Below are positions 10,655 through 21,144 of a stretch of DNA of 64,000 bases, one piece after another. How positions within the stretch are numbered: position 1 is the first letter of the stretch; the number at the start of each line of letters is the position of its first letter. Source of the DNA: Marinobacter similis (GTDB lineage: Bacteria; Pseudomonadota; Gammaproteobacteria; Pseudomonadales; Oleiphilaceae); contig NZ_CP007151.1 in NCBI RefSeq assembly GCF_000830985.1, positions 3,100,001 to 3,164,000 on the forward strand, in the 5' to 3' direction. The translations under genes were made by a program, and so were the position numbers. A model generated the notes under the pieces. It was given only the letters and a program-made list of their open reading frames with translations, did no database searches and was not told where the DNA came from.

Positions 10655-12123
10655 TCAGTCCCGGGCACGTTTCGGGAAGATCGGGTAAGTTACCCCTGCC
10701 ATCTGGTTCACAACACGAACCACCTGGGCGCTGTAGCCGAACTCGTTGTCGTACCACACGTACAGGATCAGACGCTTGCCACCAGCAATAGTGGCCTGAG
10801 CGTCAACAACACCTGCGTGGCGTGAGCCAACGAAGTCGGTGGAAACCACTTCCGGTGAGTTCACGAAGTCGATCTGCTTCTGCAGCTCGGAGTGCAGCGC
10901 CATATCGCGCAGGTACTCGTTAACACCCTCGACATCCACGTCCTTCTTCAGGTTCAGGTTCAGGATCGCCATGGACACGTTCGGGTCGGTACCCGGATCG
11001 CGTTGCCTGTCAGCTTGCCCTTCAGTTCCGGCAGCGCCTTCGCTACGGCTTTGGCAGCACCGGTTTCGGTGATAACCATGTTCAGGGGCGCACTGCGACC
11101 ACGACGGCTACCTTTGTGGTAGTTGTCGATCAGGTTCTGGTCGTTGGTGTAGGAGTGAACGGTTTCAACGTGACCATCTTCAATGCCGTACTCGTCATCA
11201 ATCGCCTTCAGAACCGGAGTAATGGCGTTGGTGGTACAGGAGGCGGCTGACAGGATCTTGTCGTCTTCGGTGATCCAGTCGTTGTTGATGCCATAAACGA
11301 TGTTCTTGATGTCGCCCTTGCCCGGTGCGGTTAGGATAACGCGGCTGACGCCCTTGGACTTCAGGTGCAGACCCAGGCCTTCCTCGTCGCGCCACTTACC
11401 AGTGTTGTCCACAACGATGGCGTTGTTGATGCCGTACTCGGTGTAATCCACCTTGTCCGGGCCATCAGAGTAGATCACCTTGATGAAGTTGCCGTTGGCG
11501 ATCAGGGCGGAGTTCTCTTCATCCACGGTGATGGTGCCGTCGAACGGACCGTGTACGGAGTCACGACGCAGCAGGCTGGCACGCTTTTCCAGGTCGTTTT
11601 CAGCACCGCCGTTACGGACAACGATAGCGCGCAGGCGCAGGTTGTTACCGCCGCCGGCTTTCTCGATCATGATCCGGGCCAGCAGTCGGCCGATACGACC
11701 GAAGCCGTAAAGTACAACGTCCTTGGTGTCGTTGTTGGCTTCTTCTTCAGACTGAGCAGCGTACTGGCCAACAATCTGGCCGATTTCGCGCGTCAGGAAT
11801 TCCTTCAGATCACCGCCCGTTTCCTTGAATTTAACGGCCAGCTTGCCGATATCAATGTGGGCGCGGCCCAGTTCCATAGAGTCCATGGCCTGCAGGATCG
11901 GCAGTGTGTCATGAACAGACAGTTCGCTGTCTTCCACCTGGCGAACAAACCGGTGGGCACGGATGATGTCGATCACCGATTGGTTGATGATGGCACGGCC
12001 GTATACAGACGTAACCACATTGTTCTTGCGGTAGAGACGGCCGATCAGCGGAATCATGGCTTCCGCGGTGGACTCTCTTTCCGTCCAGTTAGACAGGTGC
12101 TGATTGATCTGTTCGTGGCTCAC
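10655..12123 (-). CDS. gap: Glyceraldehyde-3-phosphate dehydrogenase, long form (one base missing)
   Basis: A long GAPDH of about 489 residues with an extra N-terminal region of about 130 residues (MSHEQINQHLSNW onward) before the NAD domain (VLYGFGRIGRLLARI). The catalytic cysteine is in SAASCTTNAITP, followed by the family's VETVHSYTNDQNLIDN. At 10983-10985 (GGG plus strand, CCC in the gene) the frame breaks after NAIRVPT; one added C restores PNVSMAILNLNL and the rest to 10655. The enzyme interconverts glyceraldehyde 3-phosphate and 1,3-bisphosphoglycerate, and long forms are often gluconeogenic. Position between nqrA and mfd matches Pseudomonas. Confidence 0.92.
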
Positions 12124-12315
12124 AGTTGGGACCTCTGGTTAGCACTGGTAAGAAATTGCGGCGCACATTATCCAATTTAAACGCGCCCACGGCAAATACA
12201 GTGAGTTCATGTTTTCGTAAACACCCGGCCATAACCATGACACCCGCAAGTGCGAGCGGTAGAATACGCGCCTCGCCGTCTCCCGGTCACCCACAGCAGG
12301 AGAACATGACTGCCC

Positions 12316-15300
12316 ATGAGTAAAGGTGCCTCCACACCCCGAACGTCCCATTCGCTGATCGCCCCGGCCTTTCCGGAAAAAAAGGCTGATCACCGCACCT
12401 GGGGCCAACTCCATGGCAGCAGCGATGCCCTGGCTATTTGCGAGAGCGCACGGGCCCACCACGGCCTGACCCTGGTTATCACTCGCAGCACCAGCGACGC
12501 CATCCGCCTGGAACAGGCCATGCGCTTTTTCCTGGGGCTGCCGGCGGACGAAGACGGCGCCGCGATTACCGACGACGGCCTGGAGCTGCTGTCGCTGCCA
12601 GACTGGGAAACCCTGCCCTACGATCTGTTCTCGCCGCACCAGGACATCACCTCCCGGCGTATTCGCACCCTGCACCGCCTGCCCTCCACCAGCCACGGCG
12701 TGCTGGTTGTGCCCGCAAGAACCTTGATGCACCGGTTGCCGCCGGTGGACTACCTGCAGGGCAACACCCTGTTACTGGAAGTGGGCCAGTCGCTGGATAT
12801 CGACACCTGGCGCATGCAGCTGGATTCAGCCGGTTACCGGCACGCGGAGAATGTGTATGAGCATGGCGAGTACGCGGTACGGGGCGCGATTCTGGATATT
12901 TTCCCGATGGGCTCTAACCTGCCCTACCGGATCGACCTGTTTGACGATGAAATAGAAACCCTGCGCACCTTCGATCCGGAAACTCAGCGCTCCATTGACC
13001 GGATCGAGAGCATTGAGCTGCTACCGGCGTTCGAATTCCCCTGGCACAAAGAAGCACGCTCCGGTTTCCGCGGCCGCTGGTTCGAGCAGTTCCCGGATGC
13101 CGACAAAGACGCGCCTATTTACAAGGACGTCACTCACGCCATTACACCGCCGGGAATCGAGTATTACCTGCCGCTGTTTTTCGATCACACCGCCACCCTG
13201 TTCGATTACCTGCCGGGCCAAACCAAGGTATTTACGGCCGAGGGCCTGAACGAGGCGGTCAGCCTGTTCGATTCGGAAACCCGCAATCGTTACGAGGACC
13301 GCCGGCACGACCGGCTGCGCCCAATTCTGCCGCCAACCCGGCTGTTCCTGCAGACCGATGAACTCTTTGGCCACCTGAAAGACTTCCCGCGGGTGACTAC
13401 TCAGGCCGACGAAGCCACCGGTTCCGGAGCGGTAAATTGCCCCGCCGAAAGCCTACCGGACATCGCCATGGACGGCCGCGCCGCCGACCCGGCGGGCCGG
13501 CTGAAACGGTTCCTGAATGAATTCACCGGCCGCGTGCTGATTTGTGCCGAATCGTCCGGCCGCCGGGAAGCCCTGATCGAGAACCTGGGTGAACAATCCC
13601 TGAAGCTGAAAACCCAGGACGGCTGGCAAGCCTTCCTGGACGATGACAAGTGCACACTCGGTATCACCATCGCACCAATGGAACAGGGCCTGGCCCTGCC
13701 AGAGCAACAGATTGCCCTGATTACCGAGACCGCCCTGTTCGGTGAACGGGTTCTGCAGCGCCGGCGCCGCCAGAAGCCGACCGAGACCGATGATGCCGGT
13801 TACCGCGACCTTTCCGAACTGCGCATCGGCGCGCCGGTGGTACACATTGACCATGGCGTGGGCCGCTACAAGGGCCTGGAGACCATTGACGCCGGGGGCG
13901 AGTCCAACGAGTTCCTGATGCTGGAATACGCCGGCGGGTCCAAACTCTATGTGCCGGTCTCCAGCTACATCTGATCTCACGTTACGCCGGCAACGACAGC
14001 GACCACGCGCCCCTGCACAAATTGGGCACCGAGCGCTGGAGCCAGGCCAAGCAGAAAGCGCTGGAGAAAATCCGGGATACTGCGGCCGAGCTGCTGGATG
14101 TCTACGCCCGCCGCGAGGCGCGCAAGGGTTTTATCTTCGATAACCCGAAAGAGGCCTACCGATCCTTTGCCGCTGGCTTCCCGTTTGAGGAAACACCGGA
14201 CCAGGAAGTGGCGATTCAGGCGGTGATCGAAGACATGACCGGCGAGCGCCCGATGGATCGTCTGGTGTGCGGCGATGTCGGCTTCGGCAAAACAGAGGTG
14301 GCCATGCGCGCCGCCTTCATGGCGACCTATTCCGGCAAACAGGTGGCGGTACTGGTGCCCACTACCCTGCTGGCACAACAGCACTATGAATCTTTCCGGG
14401 ACCGGTTCTCGGATACCGCGGTTAACGTGGAACTGCTCAGCCGTTTCCGCAGCGGCAGCCAGACCAGTAAGGCTCTGGATGCCATCGAAACCGGCAAGGC
14501 CGACATCGTAATCGGCACCCACAAGCTGCTGCAGGGCGATATCAAGTTCAAGAATCTGGGCCTGGTGATCATCGATGAGGAGCACCGGTTCGGGGTTCAG
14601 CAGAAAGAAAAGTTCAAGGCTCTGCGCGCGGAAGTGGACATGCTAACCCTGACCGCCACGCCGATCCCGCGGACTTTGAATATGGCCATGGGCCACCTGC
14701 GCGACCTGTCGATCATTGCCACACCACCGGCCCGACGGCTGTCGGTAAAAACCTTCGTGCGCCAGCGCGACAACGCCATGGTGAAAGAAGCGATCCTGCG
14801 GGAAATCCTCCGGGGTGGCCAGGTGTACTTCCTGCACAACGACGTGGCCAGTATTGAGAAAGCCGCCGAGGACCTGCGCCAGCTCATTCCCGAGGCCCGG
14901 GTGGGTGTTGCTCACGGCCAGATGCGTGAGCGCGAGCTGGAACAGATCATGTCGGACTTCTACCACAAGCGTTTCAACGTGCTGGTATGCAGTACCATCA
15001 TCGAAACCGGTATCGACATTCCCAGCGCCAACACCATTATTATTGAGCGGGCCGACAAGTTTGGCCTGGCCCAGTTGCACCAGCTGCGCGGACGGGTTGG
15101 TCGTTCCCACCACCAGGCGTACGCTTACCTGCTGACACCGCCACCGCGCTCGATCAGCTCAGACGCCAAGAAACGGTTGGACGCCATCTCCGAATCCCAG
15201 GATCTGGGAGCCGGCTTCATGCTCGCCACCCACGATCTGGAGATCCGGGGCGCGGGCGAGCTGTTGGGCGAGGAACAGAGCGGACAAATCGAGAGCATCG

Positions 15301-15844
15301 GTTTCACCCTGTACATGCAGTTGCTTGATGAAGCGGTGGAAGCTATTCGTGAGGGCCGTACGCCCAACGCCGATCTGCCCCTGAGCCACGGCACCGAAAT
15401 GAACCTGCGGATTCCAGCGCTGATCCCCGACGATTACCTGCCGGATGTTCATAACCGCCTGATGCTGTACAAGCGCATTGCCAGCGTGAGCAGCAAAGCC
15501 GAATTAAAAGAACTTCAGGTTGAGATGATCGACCGCTTCGGATTATTACCGGAGCCGGCAAAGAACCTGGTTCGGCAAACCGAACTACGATTGCACGCAG
15601 AAGCCCTGGGCATTGTCCAGATCGACGCTGGCAAGGAATGGACCGACTGGAGTTCGGCAGCTCGACACCGGTTGATCCGCTGGTGCTGGTTAAAAAGGTG
15701 CAATCCGCGCCAGACCAGTATCGACTCGAGGGTGCCAACAGCTTCCGTTTTCGGCTGAAGGACACGTCGACCGGTGGTAAACTCGACGGCATTTCCAACA
15801 TGCTGGGCGAACTGGGGCCGGAAAAAGCGACCGCCAGCGCCTGA
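12316..15844 (+). CDS. mfd: Transcription-repair coupling factor Mfd (two bases missing)
   Basis: Mfd releases stalled RNA polymerase at DNA lesions and recruits UvrA. The repaired protein is 1176 residues: UvrB-like domains (LPDWETLPYDLFSPHQDITSRR near 95), the RNA polymerase interaction domain (VVHIDHGVGRYKGLE), then RecG-like helicase motifs: RLVCGDVGFGKTEVAMRAAF (Walker A), VIIDEEHRFGV (DEEH box), TLTATPIPRTL, and the GRVGRSHHQAYAYLL motif VI. Breaks at 13965 (YVPVSS to LHLISRYA) and 15637 (DAGKE to MDRLEFGSS) are each fixed by one base. The start is uncertain: an AGGAG fits the ATG at 12306 as well, but that frame stops after five codons. Confidence 0.93.
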
Positions 15845-16683
15845 TGAAAGCCCGATTCACACATGGAGTAATACCCTTGCAGATTGACGGTAATCGTGGC
15901 GGCCGATGGACGGCACGCACTGTATGGACAGCGCTGCTGCTGACATTGTCACTGACCGCACAGGCCCAGGATTCGGGCACCAATGGCCAGGCCATTCCGG
16001 ATAACTACTACCGTGCGGAGTTGGTGATTCTTGAGCGCATCATTGAACCCGAAGCGGTCAACGAGCAGATGGCGAATCGGAAGGTTGAACCCACGCAGGA
16101 GTCAGGTGAGATCCTGAAGACGGTCGACCGGGGCGGCGTGACGGAAACCACCCTCGATCTAGCTCCGCGCAGCGAACTGCATCTGAACGGCGCGGTACAG
16201 CGACTTGAGCGCAGCGGGCGCTATCGGGTGCTGGTAGCTGCAGGCTGGTACGAGGCTTTTCCTCCGGGCTACGAAGGCGCACCTCTGCGGGTTGCCGTAG
16301 GCGACTGGCTTTCTGGTGGCGACACCCGTGAAATTGAAGGCAATATTACAATTGACCGCAAGCGCTACCTGCACGTGGACGTGCATCTGAATCACTGGCA
16401 GCAAGTGGAAGGCGCGATGGCAGCAGCCGTGCCGGCGGAACAAAGCCAGAGCGAGGCTGCCACTGCCGGCCAGGACAGCGCCGGAAGCCCGGACGCTGAG
16501 GCCAATGAGCTCACGGCTCAACCTGCTGGCCTTGAGGCCCAGCAGGCCCCGGCGGCAGCACCGCTGGAGCTACTGACCTGGATTCGTGAAAACCGGAGAA
16601 TGCGCAGCGAGGAGATTCACTTCCTGGACTCGCCGACGATTGGCGTGCTGGTCTTCTTCAAGAAGATTGAGGCTTCGGAGTAA
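15844..16683 (+). CDS. csiV: CsiV family protein
   Basis: The 279-residue protein starts inside the mfd stop codon (TGATG). A basic N-terminus and hydrophobic stretch (about residues 26-40, ending TAQAQ) indicate export to the periplasm. The body contains YYRAELVILERI and, near the end, HFLDSPTIGVLVFFKKIE, a strand pair typical of CsiV, a protein of unclear biochemistry reported as peptidoglycan-associated. A long Ala/Gln/Glu-rich linker spans about residues 190-240. The 3' end overlaps the convergent phosphorylase gene by 26 bases. Confidence 0.75.
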   Translation: MKARFTHGVIPLQIDGNRGGRWTARTVWTALLLTLSLTAQAQDSGTNGQAIPDNYYRAELVILERIIEPEAVNEQMANRKVEPTQESGEILKTVDRGGVTETTLDLAPRSELHLNGAVQRLERSGRYRVLVAAGWYEAFPPGYEGAPLRVAVGDWLSGGDTREIEGNITIDRKRYLHVDVHLNHWQQVEGAMAAAVPAEQSQSEAATAGQDSAGSPDAEANELTAQPAGLEAQQAPAAAPLELLTWIRENRRMRSEEIHFLDSPTIGVLVFFKKIEASE

Positions 16684-17446
16684 GACTGCCGAGGCCGGCC
16701 ATCGACATTTCCAGCATGCCCTTCACTCCGGACATGCCCTTGTCGATGGCCTCGTGGATTTCTTCCATGGAAATGATGTGGTCCGACTTACCCGCAGCCC
16801 AGTTCACCACCAGCCCCAGACAGACATAGCGCATGCCCAGCTCAGCGGCCAGAACGGCCTCGGGCATGCCCGTCATCCCCACTAGATCACAACCGTCCCG
16901 CTCCATGCGTACGATTTCTGCGGCGGTCTCCAGCCGTGGCCCCTGGGTTGCTCCGTAGACTCCGAAATCGGAACAGGGCGTGCCCTGCGCACGGGCCGCG
17001 TCGATCAGGATCTGACGGGCCTCTGCGTCGTACGGCCAGGTGAAGTCGATGTGGGTCACTTCATCCAGCTCACCCTCAAAGAAGGTGCTAGGGCGGCCCC
17101 AGGTGTAATCGATGATCTGATCGGGCACGACAATGTGGGCAGGCCCCATCTCTGAATGAATGCCACCCACGGCGTTCACCCCAACGACAGTGCGAACACC
17201 GGCGTCGTAAAGCGCGCGCAGATTGGCCCGGTAGTTCACCTCGTGTGGTGGAATCCGGTGCGGGTTGCCGTGGCGGGACAGGAAGACCACTTCCTGCTCA
17301 CCCAGCTTCCCTTCTACCAGAGGTGCTGATGGCGTACCCCAGGCTGTTTCTACCGCGCGTTCGCCGGTAATCTCAAGGCCTGACAAGGTAGTCAGGCCGG
17401 TGCCACCGATGATTCCGACGGGGCAGCGTTCAGCCGTTGCACTCAT
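16658..17446 (-). CDS. S-methyl-5'-thioinosine phosphorylase
   Basis: A 262-residue purine nucleoside phosphorylase of the MTAP/MTIP class. IIGGTGL at the N-terminus and SRHGNPHRIPPHEVNYRANL form the phosphate site; VNAVGGIHSEMGPAHIVVPDQIIDYTWGR is the base of the active site, and TQGPRLETAAEI with GMTGMPEAVLAAE completes it. In Pseudomonas the gene between mfd/csiV and psrA encodes the methylthioinosine-specific enzyme used after deamination of methylthioadenosine, so I prefer that to MtnP. The start overlaps the mscS end by four bases. Confidence 0.85.
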   Translation of the reverse strand: MSATAERCPVGIIGGTGLTTLSGLEITGERAVETAWGTPSAPLVEGKLGEQEVVFLSRHGNPHRIPPHEVNYRANLRALYDAGVRTVVGVNAVGGIHSEMGPAHIVVPDQIIDYTWGRPSTFFEGELDEVTHIDFTWPYDAEARQILIDAARAQGTPCSDFGVYGATQGPRLETAAEIVRMERDGCDLVGMTGMPEAVLAAELGMRYVCLGLVVNWAAGKSDHIISMEEIHEAIDKGMSGVKGMLEMSMAGLGSLTPKPQSS

Positions 17447-18680
17447 TCGCCTTCTCCTTCGGCATCGCCGTAGCGGGTCGATTGCCCGGACTGGTTGGAT
17501 GCGGTTTTCGATTTCCGATTGCCCGCCTCTTCCGACTCTGACTCGTCTGCATCATCGCTCTTGTCGCCCTTGCCATTGGCCAACCGAACACCCTCGGGCA
17601 GGTGCAAGGTGCGAGTCGGGAAGGCAACTTCGGCGCCGTAACCCTCAATGATATTGCTGATCTGCAACAGCACGTCTTGCTTCACCTCGTGGAACTCTAC
17701 CCACTTGGTGGTCTTGGTAAAGGTGTACACCATGATGTCCAGAGAGGAGGCGTTGAAAGCCACGAAGTTCACGATCAGGGTCTGATCGGTATCAATGTCC
17801 TCGTGGTTCTCCAGCATGGAGCGGATGTCGCCGACAATGTCGCCCATCTGACTGACATCGGCGTAGCGAATCCCGATAGTTTCACTGATCCGGCGATTAC
17901 GCATCCGGGACGGGTTCTCAACGGCGATGGTGGTGAATGCCGCATTAGGAACATAAAGCGGGCGAAGATCAAAGGTTCTCAAAGTGGTCAGGCGCCAGCC
18001 GATGTGCTCAACCACACCCTCAATATTGCGATCGGGTGAACGCACCCAGTCACCGACCTTGAAGGGTCGATCCAGGTGAATGATGAAACCACCGAAGAAG
18101 TTGGCCAGAAGATCCTTGGCGGCAAAACCGACGGCGATACCACCGACACCACCAAACGCCAGCACACCGGAAATGCTGTAGCCGAGCGACTGCATGGCAA
18201 TCAGCACAGCGGTAATAATCACCACCGCCCGGGAGAGCTTACTCACCGCATTCACGGTGGTGTAGTCCATGGGCGTCTTCATCTTCATGGGCGAGACTAG
18301 AATCTTCTCGCTCTGCTTGATCAGGCGCAGCAGCGACCACACCAGAATCCAGATAAAGCCCATCTTCAGGACCGTCTCATTGGCCTCGAAGATCGTCGCG
18401 TCGGAATATTTGTGAGCTACTTCCGCCGCCCAATACACACCTTGCAGCCAGACAAAGCCAACGAGTGGCTTGCGGGCCGCATGCAAAAGCGCGTCGTCCC
18501 AGAGGTTCCGGGTTTTGCTAAATTTACGCTCGAGCGCGCCAATGATGTAGCTGGCAAGGTAAGCCACCGTCGCGGTGCCGAATACCAGGGCAAAGACCAC
18601 GACACCTATCGCCACTCCTGGGGCAGCAAATCAAACGTTTCGATCCAGCCATCCACCATGGCAGTTGCTTTTTCGATCAT
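17443..18680 (-). CDS. MscS-family mechanosensitive channel (one base missing near the 5' end)
   Basis: A small-conductance channel that opens on membrane tension. N-terminal helices (IGVVVFALVFGTATVAYL and others) are followed by the pore helix and MscS core: GVLAFGGVGGIAVGFAAKDLLANFFGG, then FKVGDWVRSPDRNIEGVVEHIGWR. The open frame alone would start at a GTG at 18615 with no ribosome site. One base missing at 18612-18613 (GG for GGG in the gene) joins it to a segment starting at the ATG at 18680, MIEKATAMVDGWIETFDLLP, which has a GAGGAA at good spacing; the full protein is then 412 residues. The tail (last 50 residues) is acidic and polar. Confidence 0.85.
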
Positions 18681-18703
18681 CGATTTCCTCGGACCAATCG
18701 GAG

Positions 18704-19203
18704 TTAGTAGACAGAGACGGCGATACCGGTGCTGACCCGGTTGAACAGGTCAATCACATCCTCGTTGCGCATACGAACGCAGCCATGGGAAAGCGGCACG
18801 CCCATAGGCTCGGTATCAGGTGTGCCGTGAATGTATATGAAGCGGCGAAAAGTATCGACCCCGGGCCCCGGTTTTTGCCGGTCTCGCGGCCACAAAGCCA
18901 GAGAATGCGGGTTAATATCCAATCGCGCGCGGGGTGCTGGGCGGCAAGTTCGGGGGAATAGATTTCGCCGGTGGGCCGGCGACCTCGGTAGACGGTGTAC
19001 ATGGGCTGGCCATCGCCGATCATGGCACGGACATAATGACTGCCCTGCGGGGTACAGCCGCTGCCGTCCTGCTCTCCGGGGCCATTAAGGGCGGTGGAAA
19101 CCGGGTATTCGGTCAGTATCGAGCCATTGCCATCAACCAGTGTCAGGCGCTGGCGCTCAAGGCTGATGTGGATGCTCTGGTCAAAACTGCTGTCGTTACT
19201 CAA
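18704..19203 (-). CDS. L,D-transpeptidase (YkuD domain), one base missing
   Basis: A compact 166-residue YkuD-domain protein. The first part (IHISLERQRLTLVDGNGSILTEYPVSTA) is the domain's N-terminal sheet. After ETGKNRGPG the frame breaks at 18859-18862 (CCCC on the plus strand); one more base gives VDTFRRFIYIHGTPDTEPMGVPLSHGCVRM, with the catalytic IHG and S-H-G-C-V-R motif. Such enzymes cross-link peptidoglycan or attach proteins to it. No signal peptide is visible in the first 20 residues, so export is unclear; similar short forms are usually annotated as ErfK/YbiS/YnhG proteins. Confidence 0.85.
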
Positions 19204-19261
19204 GCCGGTTAAGCTCCCCTGGGGCTGGTGCCAAAAAGAAGCCTAACCGAGAGCGCTAAGC

Positions 19262-19939
19262 TCAGGCAACCGGGGCGTGGCTGTCAGAGATCGGGATCAG
19301 CATCTTGTCTTCCGCCTGCATTCCGGCAGCCAGGAAGGGCACCAGGCGCGCAGCGATTTCCTGGATGGTGGTCTCAACACCCAGTTTGTTCTGAAGAATA
19401 TCGCGCAGGGCATCGCTACTGGACATGGTGAACGCAGTCGCCCCCAGCATGAACTGAATGCGCCAATAACGGTCAACCGAGGACAACTGTGGGGTCGCTT
19501 CCTTGAGCAGGCGCATAAACCGGCTGAACGGATCGCCGTATTCCTGCTCCAGGAACTTACGCAAGTGGCCCTGGGATTGGGTGTAGGCCAGGCCCAGCAG
19601 ACGCATGAAGATGGAAATACCCTTCTCGTTACGCTGGGGCATACGTACGGCGCTTTCTGTCAGAGCCCAGAGGGTTTGATTAAGAGTAGGCGGCTTGCCA
19701 TCACAGCGCTCTTCCAATTCATCGAAGGCAGTTTCCAGTGTGGCGGAGAACGGCGTAAGGAATCGGGCGAACACGGCGTGGATCAGCGCATTCTTAGAAC
19801 CAAAGTGGTAATTGACAGCGGCCAGATTTACTTTAGCCTTACTGGTAATCATTCGGAGCGAGGTTTCCGAAAAACCACGGTCTGCAAACAGCTCCTCAGC
19901 TGCATCAAGAATCCGATCTACCGTATCAGACTGCGCCAT
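19262..19939 (-). CDS. psrA: TetR-family regulator PsrA
   Basis: The 225-residue protein has a TetR N-terminal helix-turn-helix (RILDAAEELFADRGFSETSLRMITSKAKVNLAAVNYHFGSK) and a ligand domain with SIFMRLLGLAYTQSQGHLRKFLEQEYG, which closely resembles Pseudomonas PsrA. PsrA represses its own gene and fatty acid oxidation genes, is released by long-chain fatty acids and also affects rpoS in Pseudomonas. The two operator boxes just upstream (19960-19986) match the PsrA consensus, which supports both identity and autoregulation. The acyl-CoA dehydrogenase at 33.9 kb is a possible target, but I see no box there. Confidence 0.88.
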   Translation of the reverse strand: MAQSDTVDRILDAAEELFADRGFSETSLRMITSKAKVNLAAVNYHFGSKNALIHAVFARFLTPFSATLETAFDELEERCDGKPPTLNQTLWALTESAVRMPQRNEKGISIFMRLLGLAYTQSQGHLRKFLEQEYGDPFSRFMRLLKEATPQLSSVDRYWRIQFMLGATAFTMSSSDALRDILQNKLGVETTIQEIAARLVPFLAAGMQAEDKMLIPISDSHAPVA

Positions 19940-19959
19940 TTTATTTCCAAAGCCTCTAG

Positions 19960-19986
19960 CAAACGTCTGTTTGAAACATACGTTTG
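19960..19986. promoter_or_regulatory. Tandem PsrA operator
   Basis: Two back-to-back copies of the PsrA palindrome share one G: CAAAC-gtct-GTTTG (19960-19973) and GAAAC-atac-GTTTG (19973-19986). Both have four-base spacers, as in the (C/G)AAAC-N2-4-GTTT(C/G) consensus. They lie 21-47 bases before psrA and 13 bases from the stop of the upstream gene, so autorepression is the natural reading. Confidence 0.8.
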
Positions 19987-19999
19987 AAGCCCTGATCTG

Positions 20000-20947
20000 T
20001 CAAGCTCTTGGCTCTGGTTCCGCTGCTACGCCCTGCCAACCCTGATCAATAGCCCGCCGATTACCCTCAAAGAAAGCTGCCTGCACCCGAGCATAGGCTT
20101 TCTCAGCTTCCAGCAGATAAATCAGGTACAACCGGACGTGCTCGCGACGAGTCAGATGGCGAGGCAGTATCCGCCGCTCTGACAGCCTGAGCAGCGAACT
20201 AAAGCGGGTGTTCTTCAAGGCAACATTAAAGTCGGCCATTCGCGCGCACTGCCAGATCAACCCCTCGTTGCCCTCAAGATGGGCGGCGTAAGCGCGAGCC
20301 TCGCGCAGCAGGCGCTGGCGTTTCATTATGACATCCAGATAGGAAGGGCTGGAGGTGTAGATGCGCCGGACCGCCGGAATTCCCAGCATCAGAATGATCA
20401 TGAACGCGCCAAAACCGGTACCCGCCACCCAGGCCGGTACAAACCCGGTCAGGCCGCTGACAAACACCACGGCAGCAGCAAAGGCGCCGAACAGCCAGAG
20501 GTCACGATTTCGACGCGCGGTCGCCAGGGTGTAGTCGTCTGGCCAGTCGCCCATGGCCAGGCGATTGAAATCCAGCAGCAGAACCCGGTCGCATTGGCGC
20601 AAGATCAGCCGAAGCTCGCGTTGCTTGAATTGCGCTTTCACCTGTTCGGACTCGCTCGGGACTGGCTCTTGCTCTTCCGCTTGTTCTTCCTCTTTTTCAA
20701 CAGCGGGCGCCGAGTCGACGGCCTCGGCTGAGTCCGACGGCATCACCGGCGCCCTCGGGTTACCCGCAGCTTCCGCGCCCGGCGCGGATGCTGGAGCAGA
20801 AGCAGTAGACGGAGGAGTAGAAGTTTCAGTTGGCCCAGGCTGAGGTTGCGCCACCGACGGCAGTGGGTCAGCGGCACGCCCCTGGCGCAACACGGCACCT
20901 TGGGTCGGATCGGTGGTTGGCGACGCTGTCCGCTGATTTTCAGCCAT
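20000..20947 (-). CDS. Unknown protein with a Pro/Ala-rich N-terminus and two membrane helices
   Basis: I do not recognise this 315-residue protein. Residues 1-100 are low complexity (Pro, Ala, Ser, then Glu), likely disordered. Residues 103-148 are charged and helical. Two hydrophobic segments at about 150-169 and 173-190 form a hairpin. The cytoplasmic C-terminal half (191-315) is rich in Arg, Leu and Ala and predicted helical, with MKRQRLLREARAYAAHLEGN and LYLIYLLEAEKAYARVQAAFF. A GGAA lies eight bases before the ATG. The gene reads into the psrA control region, which begins 13 bases after its stop, and is divergent from ribE. The frame is intact. Confidence 0.7.
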   Translation of the reverse strand: MAENQRTASPTTDPTQGAVLRQGRAADPLPSVAQPQPGPTETSTPPSTASAPASAPGAEAAGNPRAPVMPSDSAEAVDSAPAVEKEEEQAEEQEPVPSESEQVKAQFKQRELRLILRQCDRVLLLDFNRLAMGDWPDDYTLATARRNRDLWLFGAFAAAVVFVSGLTGFVPAWVAGTGFGAFMIILMLGIPAVRRIYTSSPSYLDVIMKRQRLLREARAYAAHLEGNEGLIWQCARMADFNVALKNTRFSSLLRLSERRILPRHLTRREHVRLYLIYLLEAEKAYARVQAAFFEGNRRAIDQGWQGVAAEPEPRA

Positions 20948-21144
20948 GTTTAAAGTTCCGGAACGGGCAGTGAATCGATATTAATCAGGCTACGTAATAC
21001 ATGTATCGACCGGGTAGCGACTATCTTGAGCCCGAGCCATGAAAGCTTGCGCGACCACCGGGCCAACTTGGCATCGGCCGGCTCCACCGCTATCCTTGGC
21101 GCCCTGCCGCAACTGCATTCGAGTCTTTTCCAAGAGGTCTGGCT

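Noticed and set aside
20300-20560. SLATT-like effector domain in the unknown protein beside psrA
   Set aside because: Only the two-helix hairpin is similar; no associated nucleotide-sensing or defence gene is nearby.
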